NCBI GenBank assembly: GCA_021372575.1
Contig: JAJFUE010000088.1
Location: 16,688 to 80,687, forward strand
From: a bacterium
GTDB lineage: Bacteria; Sumerlaeota; Sumerlaeia; MVZB01
DNA length: 64,000 nucleotides
Direction: 5' to 3'
Below, piece by piece: positions 9,077-15,963 of this stretch. Every line of letters begins with the position of its first letter. Position 1 is the stretch's first letter. The notes under the pieces were generated by a model. That model saw only the letters and a list, made by a program, of their open reading frames with translations. It did not search any database and was not told where the DNA came from. The position numbers and the translations under genes are program-made.

Positions 9077-10264
9077 CTATTGTCGATGCCGCAAACGAAC
9101 CGGATCCCGGTGCCACATTTCGTAGTGCCGGTTGCGCCATGGCGTCGGCTGGCGCAGCAGCGTCCGGCTCCACGACCGCAGTCCGATCGCGACCACGAAC
9201 AGCGCCGCGAACGGCGTCAGCAGGTATCCGCTCCATGAAAATGTTTTCAGCTTCAGCTCAGCCGCCGCGCGCAGTGACATGATCGTCACGATTTGCGCGA
9301 GCGGCAGCAGCGTTCCCTCCCACCAGCCCCAGCCGAGCGCTGGGCCAAACAACAGGCTCAAGATCGGCCCGACGAAAATCGCGAGCGTCGCGGCCAGCAC
9401 CAGCGGCGTGAGCAGCGCGCCGAAACACTTGCTGAAATTTTTGGTGAAGCCTTCCCACACTTCACGACCGGAGCGATACATCCGGCATCGCACAAGGCGC
9501 GAGCCGTCCGTCAGGTGCAGCTTGAGCTTGCAGCGCTTGGCGCGGCGCGCCAGCTCGAGGTCCTCGACAATCTGCGCGCGCACGCCGGCGTGGCCGCCGA
9601 TCCGGTCGTAGGCCTCGCGCCGGAACAGCAGGCACGCGCCGCTGGCGACCGCGTAGTCCTTCATCGCGGGATGCGCGACGAGCGGCAGCGACAGCATCGT
9701 CGCCCCGGCGACCGTCAGCATCGGCACGCTGAGCCGCTCCCAGATCGTCACCGCGTCCAGCCGCGGCGGCGCGCTCAGCAGGTCGGCGCGGCTGTCGATC
9801 GCGAGTTTAACAAGGCGCTCGAGAGCGTGCGGCGCCCACACCGTGTCGGCATCGGTGAAGAGAAGGTATTCGCCTGTTGCCGCGCGGCTCATTTGATCGC
9901 ACGCCCAGCTCTTGCCAATCCACATGATCGGCAGCGGCTCGCCGTCGATTACGCGGATGGCGACGTGCGGATACTGCGCCGCAACTTTGCGCGCGACCGC
10001 GCCCGTCTGATCTTCCGATTGATCGTTGAGAACCAGGATTTCAAAGTGAGGATAATTCTGACGCGCGAGCGATCCCAGGCACGCCGCGATGTTGTGCTCT
10101 TCGTTGCGCGCCGGAATGCAGATCGAAACCATTGGCGCCGGCTTCGGCAGCGCGAGCTGCTTCGCGCGCCGCGCGTCGCGCCGGATGAAGACGAAATTCG
10201 TAACGGCCAGCGCGGCCATCGCCGCGCAGCACGCCGTCATCAGGAGCTGATACAAAAGCATCAT
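9077..10264 (-). CDS. Membrane-associated family 2 glycosyltransferase
   Basis: This 395-residue protein has one N-terminal membrane helix, a GT-A catalytic domain at about residues 44-280 and two or three C-terminal hydrophobic segments. Visible motifs are SICIPARNEE, LVLNDQSEDQT, the DXD-type metal site FTDADT (about 137-141) and the acceptor-side VEDLELARRAK. The GF-N block in EVWEGFTKNF is typical of CrtQ/HpnB-like GT2 enzymes acting at the inner face of the membrane on lipid acceptors. Two ATGs are adjacent at the start (10264 and 10261). It is the last gene before tRNA-Arg and has no obvious partner, so a carotenoid, hopanoid or other lipid acceptor cannot be chosen from sequence alone. 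Confidence 0.85.
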   Translation of the reverse strand: MMLLYQLLMTACCAAMAALAVTNFVFIRRDARRAKQLALPKPAPMVSICIPARNEEHNIAACLGSLARQNYPHFEILVLNDQSEDQTGAVARKVAAQYPHVAIRVIDGEPLPIMWIGKSWACDQMSRAATGEYLLFTDADTVWAPHALERLVKLAIDSRADLLSAPPRLDAVTIWERLSVPMLTVAGATMLSLPLVAHPAMKDYAVASGACLLFRREAYDRIGGHAGVRAQIVEDLELARRAKRCKLKLHLTDGSRLVRCRMYRSGREVWEGFTKNFSKCFGALLTPLVLAATLAIFVGPILSLLFGPALGWGWWEGTLLPLAQIVTIMSLRAAAELKLKTFSWSGYLLTPFAALFVVAIGLRSWSRTLLRQPTPWRNRHYEMWHRDPVRLRHRQ

Positions 10265-10505
10265 CGTTTACATGATCATCAGGGCAAAATCAACGCTGAA
10301 ACGCTTCCCATCATGCGCGCCGCGTTGCGGCCGGCGCATGCCGACGATTCGGCCACGGCCCCCGCAAGCGCGGGCGGCTGTGGAATTCGACGGCAGGCCA
10401 ACGGGTCTGCCCGGCCGGTTGCGGATGATCATCAGCGCGCGATCTTGCGCCGCGCCCCGGGCGGCGGCTTGTCGATGCGCAGGCAGGTTCAAGGCTCTTA
10501 AACTT

Positions 10506-10582
10506 TGGTACGCCCGGCGCGATTCGAACGCGCGACCTCTTGCTCCGGAGGCAAGCGCTCTATCCAGCTGAGCTACGGGCGC
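10506..10582 (-). tRNA. tRNA-Arg (anticodon CCG)
   Basis: This is a 77-base cloverleaf on the minus strand. It has a GCGCCCG/CGGGCGT acceptor stem (terminal G-U pair), D arm GCTCAGCTGGATAGAGC, anticodon loop CTCCGGA, T loop TTCGAAT and an encoded CCA. It reads CGG codons. Confidence 0.97.
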
Positions 10583-10699
10583 CCCGGACTCAATATAGTA
10601 ACAGCGACGCGGGTGGAGTCAAGGAAGAGTACTGCCTAAGGGCGCTTACAAATACTGGTCGGAGTACTCCCCGCAACCAAATTAAGCGAGTGTAAAAAC

Positions 10700-11065
10700 T
10701 CACTGTTTCTCGTCGGCACCTGAATTACCAACAAATGGTGCAAATTTTGGATCGTCATCCTTGATGTAATTGTTCAGCAGATCTCGAACGCGCCGTGCAT
10801 GTTGGAAACTGATTGTGACACTGCATTGACTCTTCAATTGAATCTTGCCGTCTTTGACACCAAGTATTTGAATGAAATCAAACCTTACATCCTCCTGTCC
10901 GATCATCATTTCGGTTCTGTTTGCATAGAAATCCGCAAAATCTCGCGATAAATATCTGTTAACCTGGCCAGGATCATCAAGGTTAAATTTATTGGTCGCT
11001 TTTTTAGTGTCGGACGCTTCTTGCGATTTCGGTCCGGCAAGATTCTTACCTTTGGTTCTTTCCAT
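10700..11065 (-). CDS. Third gene of the toxin-antitoxin operon; DUF3467-like small protein
   Basis: The protein has 121 residues. The first 35 are polar and Lys-rich (KGKNLAGPKSQEASDTKKAT). The rest resembles DUF3467 proteins by eye: an Ala-Asn-type opening (YANRTEMMIG), a DFIQILGV strand, KIQLKSQC and the HARRVRDLLNNYI helix. I cannot confirm the family without a profile search. The start at 11065 has GGAGGA 7 bases upstream; the frame to 11083 overlaps the previous gene. It follows the antitoxin by one base, so it is co-transcribed. AT-rich composition is shared with both upstream genes. Its role is unknown; it could be a regulator, an accessory antitoxin or a cargo gene. Confidence 0.7.
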   Translation of the reverse strand: MERTKGKNLAGPKSQEASDTKKATNKFNLDDPGQVNRYLSRDFADFYANRTEMMIGQEDVRFDFIQILGVKDGKIQLKSQCSVTISFQHARRVRDLLNNYIKDDDPKFAPFVGNSGADEKQ

Positions 11066-11066
11066 G

Positions 11067-11618
11067 TTAATCCTCCGCAACATATTTGATTTCGTTATAA
11101 TCGGAATGCTTTTGATAACGATCTGCGATCAATTCTCCTTTCCTTACCGATCCACTTGCATGATGCGCAAGGAAAAGCGCCAGAGGAGAGACCGGCGTTG
11201 CGGCGACAGTTGGCGCATCCACAACGCTAATTTCTTCTGATAATTTCCGTGCGATGATCTCCTTTTCCTCCTCAAACGACGCCGAGGACAGAGCGAATGA
11301 AGAAAGATCATCAAGCATGTCAATTAATTTACTAAATGGCACAAACTTAACCGCTAATGCGGTATCGAACGCCTTCGCAAGTTTGAAAAGTGTCTTGAGA
11401 GTAATTTTGTCACCATAATCAGGATTTTCTAAACGAGCTATCACCGTTTGTCCAAGGGATGCTTTCTCTCCCAATATATTTTGGGTCATTCGTCTCTGTT
11501 CACGCAAAACCCTAATTTGAAGAGGAATCCCGGTGGTCACGCTTTCGACAACAAACGCGTCTCGATATTCGGGATCGTTCAATTCCTCTAATAGGAGTTC
11601 TTTATCGAGAATGCTCAT
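11067..11618 (-). CDS. XRE-family HTH antitoxin (HigA-like)
   Basis: The 183-residue protein has an XRE helix-turn-helix at about residues 30-80 (PLQIRVLREQRRMTQ, then LGQTVIARLENPDYG), the usual DNA-binding antitoxin fold. The rest is a longer C-terminal region with a Glu/Lys-rich helix (EEEKEIIARKLSEE) and a flexible Ala/Pro stretch. Its ATG overlaps the stop of the upstream toxin gene by 4 bases (ATGA), which implies translational coupling. The order is toxin first, antitoxin second, as in higBA. It is expected to bind and neutralise the toxin and to repress the operon, probably at the palindrome 12028-12043. At 183 residues it is longer than typical HigA, so the C-terminal part may interact with the third gene product. 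Confidence 0.82.
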   Translation of the reverse strand: MSILDKELLLEELNDPEYRDAFVVESVTTGIPLQIRVLREQRRMTQNILGEKASLGQTVIARLENPDYGDKITLKTLFKLAKAFDTALAVKFVPFSKLIDMLDDLSSFALSSASFEEEKEIIARKLSEEISVVDAPTVAATPVSPLALFLAHHASGSVRKGELIADRYQKHSDYNEIKYVAED

Positions 11619-12019
11619 GCTGATTCCTTCTTTCTCTTCCCTAACTCGCAGAGCCTGGTTTTCGGATCTTTCTTTGCTATGCCCATGTTGTTTTTAGCGA
11701 CTTGCAATGCACTCTTTGGCTCAAAATGTCCACCGCGCTCTTTTGCACAGACTACGATTGAGAATTGCCCTGGTTGGGGACCAAAAAATCCAAGTGGACG
11801 GTGCTGTATGTTATCACTGTGGAACCGAATCTCTCCAATCCCTTCGCCGTTCGTGAGTGGCTTATAATGTTCCCGCCAATCCAAGAGCTCGTGATCTTTA
11901 AGAAATCCAATGATCCACGTCCACTTAGCTCGCGATCTGGGCGGAAGGCCCGAATACCATTCTTCGACGACGCTCTTTCCGCCAGCATTGACAAATGAGA
12001 GTATCGTCCATGTTGCCAT
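11615..12019 (-). CDS. HigB/Gp49-type (RelE superfamily) toxin
   Basis: The 134-residue basic protein has the layout of phage Gp49/HigB-like toxins: an opening strand TWTILSF, helix VVEEWYSGLPPRSRAKW, the LTNGEGIGEIRF segment and the strand that follows. In known relatives these are ribosome-dependent mRNA endonucleases. The ATG at 12019 has no Shine-Dalgarno. Instead a TATAAA box lies only 5 bases upstream, so the message is predicted to be leaderless. It overlaps the antitoxin by ATGA. The AT-rich trio sits between tRNA-Arg and an epimerase gene in GC-rich surroundings, which fits horizontal acquisition beside a tRNA. Toxicity is inferred from family and context only. Confidence 0.82.
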   Translation of the reverse strand: MATWTILSFVNAGGKSVVEEWYSGLPPRSRAKWTWIIGFLKDHELLDWREHYKPLTNGEGIGEIRFHSDNIQHRPLGFFGPQPGQFSIVVCAKERGGHFEPKSALQVAKNNMGIAKKDPKTRLCELGKRKKESA

Positions 12020-12024
12020 TAGAC

Positions 12025-12051
12025 TTTATAGCAATTTTGCTATCTCTTCAA
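12025..12051 (-). promoter_or_regulatory. Predicted promoter and operator of the toxin-antitoxin operon
   Basis: On the minus strand TTGAAG (12046-12051) and TATAAA (12025-12030) are separated by 15 bases. A perfect palindrome ATAGCAA-TT-TTGCTAT (12028-12043, plus strand) fills the spacer and overlaps the -10. The ATG starts 5 bases after the -10 hexamer. Antitoxin binding here would block RNA polymerase directly. Confidence 0.65.
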
Positions 12052-12240
12052 CTTTTTTTTCAGGGTCGGTGTTTTTAACCTGCGGAAGACCCTGCACCTT
12101 CAGATCAATTCACCCGAATTTGCAGGTAGAATTACCTGCACCACTCGGAAACGAACCACTTTCAACCCAAGTTATATTTCATCCTTTGTCCGAAAAAACA
12201 AGGCCAAAACGAATGTCAGGAAACTGTTCTGCATGCCTAA

Positions 12241-12272
12241 ATGGGTCCTACGGGAAAACCCATAGGACCCAT
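12241..12272. repeat. Inverted repeat ATGGGTCCTA ... TAGGACCCAT
   Basis: Ten-base perfect arms (12241-12250 and 12263-12272) flank a 12-base loop, located 32 bases after the epimerase gene's stop. There is no T-tract on either side, so I do not call it a terminator. The arm contains the TATGGGTCC word repeated in tandem at 56225-56260. Confidence 0.75.
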
Positions 12273-12304
12273 AACATATCAGACAGATCGAACCGATCGT
12301 AAGA

Positions 12305-13258
12305 TTACTTGGCCCAGGCGGCCGCGTTCTCTTTGTACCACGCGATCGTGCGCTTGATGCCCTCGCCGAAATCGACGCTGACGTCGTAGCCGAGCAGCTC
12401 GCGCGCCTTGCTGATGTCGGCGAGCGAATGCTTGACGTCGCCGATGCGCGCCGGCTCGAAGACCGGCTTGATGTCCGTGCCGAGGGCCTCGTTGATCGCC
12501 TTCAGGAGGTCGAGCAGCGAGTAGGACGTGCCGCACGCGATGTTGATGACCTGGCCGGCGACCGGGTTCTTCGTCGTCGCGGCAAGGATGTTCGCCTTAA
12601 CGTTGTTCAGCACGTAGGTAAAGTCGCGCGTCTGCAGGCCGTCGCCATAGACCGTCGGCCGCTTGCCTTCAATGACCGCGGTGACGAACAGCGGGATGAC
12701 CGCGCTGTACTGGCTCATCGGGTCCTGGCGCGGGCCGAACACGTTGAAGTAGCGCAGGCACACGGTCTCGAGTTTCATCGAGTGCCAGAAGCACTGGCAG
12801 AAGTATTCGCTCGCCAGCTTGGCGGAGGCATACGGCGACAGCGGCGCGGGCAGCAGCGTCTCGTCCTTGACCGGCTTCGGCTGGTCGCCGTATGCCGAGC
12901 TGGACGCCGCATAGACGACGCGCTTGATCTTCGCATCGACCGCGGCCTTCAGGATGTTGATCGTGCCCATGACGTTGGTTTCGCTCGTCATGACGGGCTC
13001 CTCGACGGAGCGCTGCACGCTCGGGTAGGCGCCCTGGTGCAGGATGTAGTCCATGTCGGCGCACGCGCGGCGGCAGTCGTCGGCGCTGCGCAGGTCGCCC
13101 TCGATCAGGTCGATCTTGCCCTTGAATTGCGCGAGGTTCTCGCGCTTGCCGGTCTCGAAGTTGTCCAGCACGCGAACGGAATGGCCCTGCTTGAGCAGTT
13201 CCTCGACGATATTGGAGCCGATAAAGCCCCCGCCGCCGGTCACAAGAAAATTCGACAT
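12305..13258 (-). CDS. NAD-dependent nucleotide-sugar epimerase (UDP-GlcNAc/GalNAc 4-epimerase-like)
   Basis: The 317-residue extended SDR enzyme has the Rossmann motif TGGGGFIG (residues 7-14), a Ser-rich strand AASSSAYGD (118-125) and the catalytic pair Tyr143/Lys147 in YASAK. HQGAYPSVQRSVEEP resembles the corresponding segment of WbpP/Gne-type 4-epimerases more than GalE. It probably supplies a 4-epimerised UDP-hexose or N-acetylhexosamine for surface glycans, matching the glycosyltransferases nearby. Two ATGs are adjacent; 13258 is preferred because it lies 5 bases from GGGAGG, against 2 for 13261. Substrate specificity is not readable here. Confidence 0.86.
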   Translation of the reverse strand: MSNFLVTGGGGFIGSNIVEELLKQGHSVRVLDNFETGKRENLAQFKGKIDLIEGDLRSADDCRRACADMDYILHQGAYPSVQRSVEEPVMTSETNVMGTINILKAAVDAKIKRVVYAASSSAYGDQPKPVKDETLLPAPLSPYASAKLASEYFCQCFWHSMKLETVCLRYFNVFGPRQDPMSQYSAVIPLFVTAVIEGKRPTVYGDGLQTRDFTYVLNNVKANILAATTKNPVAGQVINIACGTSYSLLDLLKAINEALGTDIKPVFEPARIGDVKHSLADISKARELLGYDVSVDFGEGIKRTIAWYKENAAAWAK

Positions 13259-13333
13259 CATAGCCTCCCTGACAGTTTCTGAGTGTTGAGCGCCCCCGCT
13301 GTTCCGGCGCTCATGCTGGTGCGGGTCATTACG

Positions 13334-15553
13334 CTATTTCCTGATCGTAAAGACAACCTTCGCCACCGACGTGTTCCCTTCGCGATCGGTCACGTTGACG
13401 GTCGCCGTGTATTCGCCGGGCTCGAGCGCGGCCGTTTGCGCCTCGAATTGCTCGTGGCGCTGATCGAGCACGCCATCGACCGGCTGAAGCGACGCCTCGT
13501 CCTTGTTGTTGAGGTCGTATTTGGCCGCAACGAGGTTCGACGTCGCGTCGGACGCCTCGAACTGGATGCGCGCAACCCGGCCATCGACCGTGGCGCGCAG
13601 CTTGTCGATCGCCGGCGCCGTGTTGTCGATCGCGACCTCATCCGAGACGAACTCGCCCGTGAGCGCGGCCCCCGGGGCGTTGTCCCGCTTGTCCGAGGCG
13701 ACGACCTTGAAGCGGTAATGGCCGTCGGCCATCTGGCTGCTCGAGACCATCTGGCGCGGCTGCGTCAGGTCCTCGGCGACCAGCTTCCAAGCTTCCTCGT
13801 CGCGGTCGCGATAGTAAAGCGCATAAACGAGCGTGTCGTTGTTCGGATCGCCCGCGCGCCATGTCACGTTATACACCATCGAGTTGGAGCGCGGCTGGCG
13901 CTCGACCGACTTGCCCTGCGCGGACTGGCGCGTGCCGGTCGTCCCGGCCTGCGTGCCTTGCGGCTGCTCGCCCGGGCTTGCGCTCGGGCCGGCTTGCGGC
14001 GGGTTCACCGGTTCGACGCGAACGTTGTTGACGCGCGGCGGACGGTTCGGCTCGACGAAGAACAGCTCGGCCCAATCGACGCGCAGCGGATCCTTGCCGC
14101 GCTGCTCGAGCGTCAGGCGATACTGCGCGTAGCGCGCCACGCCCTCGGGCATGGCGATCGCCTCGCCGTTCTGCGCCTCGGCCTGGCGGCTCCAGTCGCC
14201 CCACAGCTCGGAGTCGGTGTCGCCGTCGTTGCCCAGCCGGAACTCGACGAGACACTTCTGGCGGTTGCCGATCGTGCCGTTGGCGTAGAACCTGCCCCAG
14301 CGCACCGGAACGCGGGCGTCGATCGCGCGCGAAACGAAGACGGCCTGGCCCGCGCGCTCCTGGTCCATCGTGAAGGCCGCGCCGTTGCGGGCGCTCGCGA
14401 GCAGGTAATGATCGCCGATCTGGCGAATGCGAACGACGAAGTCCTCGCGCAAATCGACGACAATGCTCGAATGGCCGTGCAGATCGACTTCATACACGCG
14501 CCCCTGGCTGCCGGCGGCAACGAGCACGCCGTCGCCTGGCGCCGCGGCCAGGTCGCTGATCGGCCGCTCCGGCGAGGTCCACAACTCGCGCTGGTAGCCC
14601 TTCGCGTCGAGCACGACGACCTGGCTGCGCGGCGGGCCGCCAAGACGCTCGCGCGACGAGGAAAACGCGCGGACGAGGTCGCCGCGCGGCGGCGCGCCGA
14701 TCGGCGGCGCCTCGGGATTGCCCGGGATGCGCGTCGCAAGCTGAAGCGCGAGAGGGGACGGCGCGCGCTCGGTGTTCAGCGCCAGCGCCAGGCCGTCCTT
14801 GAGCGGCTGAAGCGCGCGGATCTCCTCGGCCTGCGAATCATAAACGACTTCGGGTTTCTGATCGGGGTGCGCCGGATCGAGCCGGTAAAGCAGCCCCGGA
14901 TTCTGGCCGGCGACGTAAATCCAGCCGGCCTTCCCCATCAGCCCGTCCTTGTCGATCCACAGGTCGAGCAGGTTGGTCGATGAAAACTTGTGGACTTCCT
15001 TCACCTCGGGCGAGGACTTGCCCGGCCGAATCCGGAACAGCCGGCCGTCGGAGCCCGTCGCGGCCCAGATGTTGCCGTCACCGTCCTGGATCATGCGCCA
15101 CACGAAATTCGCGTTCAGCCTGGTGAACGTCGTCAGCGCGTCCTTCTCGGCAAGCTTGAAAATGCGGCCGCTCGGCGCGGCGGCGACCAGCACCGAGCCG
15201 TCGGCGAGCCTCAGCATGGCCGTCAGCTCGGGGTCGTTGATCTGGGCGACCGTCCTGCTGGTTTTGGCGTCGATCACGCGCACGAGGCGGCCCGAATGGC
15301 CCGTCGCGCACAGGACCGAACCGGCCGGCTCCTCGAGGGCGTCCCACACGATCTCGGCGCCGGCGGGGCCGCGCTCGCGGCGGGCGTAGCTCGGCATCAG
15401 GTATCCATCGCTGGTCAGCGCGACCGACTTGAGCTCGCCCTGAGAGAACGTGGCGAAATCATCCTCGCGCACCGAATTGGTCTGCACCGCCGAGGCTGTT
15501 GCCGCCAATCCAAAAACCACAGCAAAAACGAATGCCTGGAGTTTAAAATTCAT
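13334..15553 (-). CDS. Exported beta-propeller-like protein with C-terminal Ig/FN3-like region
   Basis: The protein has 739 residues with a signal peptide (MNFKLQAFVFAVVFGLAATASA). Residues about 30-400 show repeated short strands with Gly-Ser-Asp turns (LLYRLDPAHP, GSQGRVYEVD, NIWAATGSDGRLFRI), like a beta-propeller of the SMP-30/NHL type. A Pro-rich linker (about 520-570) precedes an FN3-like domain (WRAGDPNNDTLVYALYYRD) and a final strand-rich domain ending EGNTSVAKVVFTIRK. The start at 15553 gives an immediate signal peptide and a GAGG motif. The longer frame to 15622 overlaps the next gene. Probably periplasmic or extracellular; the ligand is unknown. It is in the same minus-strand run as the NTF2-like and S55 genes. 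Confidence 0.75.
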   Translation of the reverse strand: MNFKLQAFVFAVVFGLAATASAVQTNSVREDDFATFSQGELKSVALTSDGYLMPSYARRERGPAGAEIVWDALEEPAGSVLCATGHSGRLVRVIDAKTSRTVAQINDPELTAMLRLADGSVLVAAAPSGRIFKLAEKDALTTFTRLNANFVWRMIQDGDGNIWAATGSDGRLFRIRPGKSSPEVKEVHKFSSTNLLDLWIDKDGLMGKAGWIYVAGQNPGLLYRLDPAHPDQKPEVVYDSQAEEIRALQPLKDGLALALNTERAPSPLALQLATRIPGNPEAPPIGAPPRGDLVRAFSSSRERLGGPPRSQVVVLDAKGYQRELWTSPERPISDLAAAPGDGVLVAAGSQGRVYEVDLHGHSSIVVDLREDFVVRIRQIGDHYLLASARNGAAFTMDQERAGQAVFVSRAIDARVPVRWGRFYANGTIGNRQKCLVEFRLGNDGDTDSELWGDWSRQAEAQNGEAIAMPEGVARYAQYRLTLEQRGKDPLRVDWAELFFVEPNRPPRVNNVRVEPVNPPQAGPSASPGEQPQGTQAGTTGTRQSAQGKSVERQPRSNSMVYNVTWRAGDPNNDTLVYALYYRDRDEEAWKLVAEDLTQPRQMVSSSQMADGHYRFKVVASDKRDNAPGAALTGEFVSDEVAIDNTAPAIDKLRATVDGRVARIQFEASDATSNLVAAKYDLNNKDEASLQPVDGVLDQRHEQFEAQTAALEPGEYTATVNVTDREGNTSVAKVVFTIRK

Positions 15554-15567
15554 CTTGCGGACCTCTT

Positions 15568-15954
15568 TTACTGCTGCGGTGGCCGCGTTGGCGACCAGTG
15601 CGTTTGGATAATGCGCCAGCAATCAGGGTCGTGGCGATAAACCTCGGTGCAATTCCAAGGATATGCGACACGATTTGCATAACCTATAAAATTGAACGTG
15701 AGCACGGCGGCCTCGCCGCAAAATTGAACCTTCGGATTGAGCAGTTCGTAGCGATCAAGATGGACCTGCCCACGCAACGCATCATACCAAGCGGTAAGGG
15801 CATCCAAGCCATCCAACCGCCGCTCAACCATGTTATCGAAATAAACGACATCGGGGGCGGAGATCTCCAGAAATCCCGAAGGATCGCCCTGGCTCCAACG
15901 ATCGAGCGCAAGCCGTTCCGTTGCGATCAGATCTTCCGCTTGCTTGTCCATCAT
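15568..15954 (-). CDS. NTF2-like (SnoaL/DUF4440-type) small protein
   Basis: The 128-residue protein has the cone-shaped NTF2-like layout: N-terminal helices (EDLIATERLALDRWSQGD), the segment SAPDVVYFDN, then alternating strands (LTFNFIGYANRV, WRIIQTHWSPT). Members serve as small enzymes, binding modules or unknowns. No signal peptide is seen, so it is probably cytoplasmic. Two ATGs are adjacent at 15954 and 15951, and the Shine-Dalgarno is weak. It lies 9 bases after the S55 peptidase stop and 14 bases before the next gene's start, so it is likely part of one transcript. The function is not predicted. Confidence 0.75.
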   Translation of the reverse strand: MMDKQAEDLIATERLALDRWSQGDPSGFLEISAPDVVYFDNMVERRLDGLDALTAWYDALRGQVHLDRYELLNPKVQFCGEAAVLTFNFIGYANRVAYPWNCTEVYRHDPDCWRIIQTHWSPTRPPQQ

Positions 15955-15963
15955 GGTCTGCCT

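Noticed and set aside
10268..10492. 74-codon minus-strand frame next to the GT2 gene
   Set aside because: There is no Shine-Dalgarno and the composition is Arg/Gly/Ala-rich; it looks like random sequence between genes.
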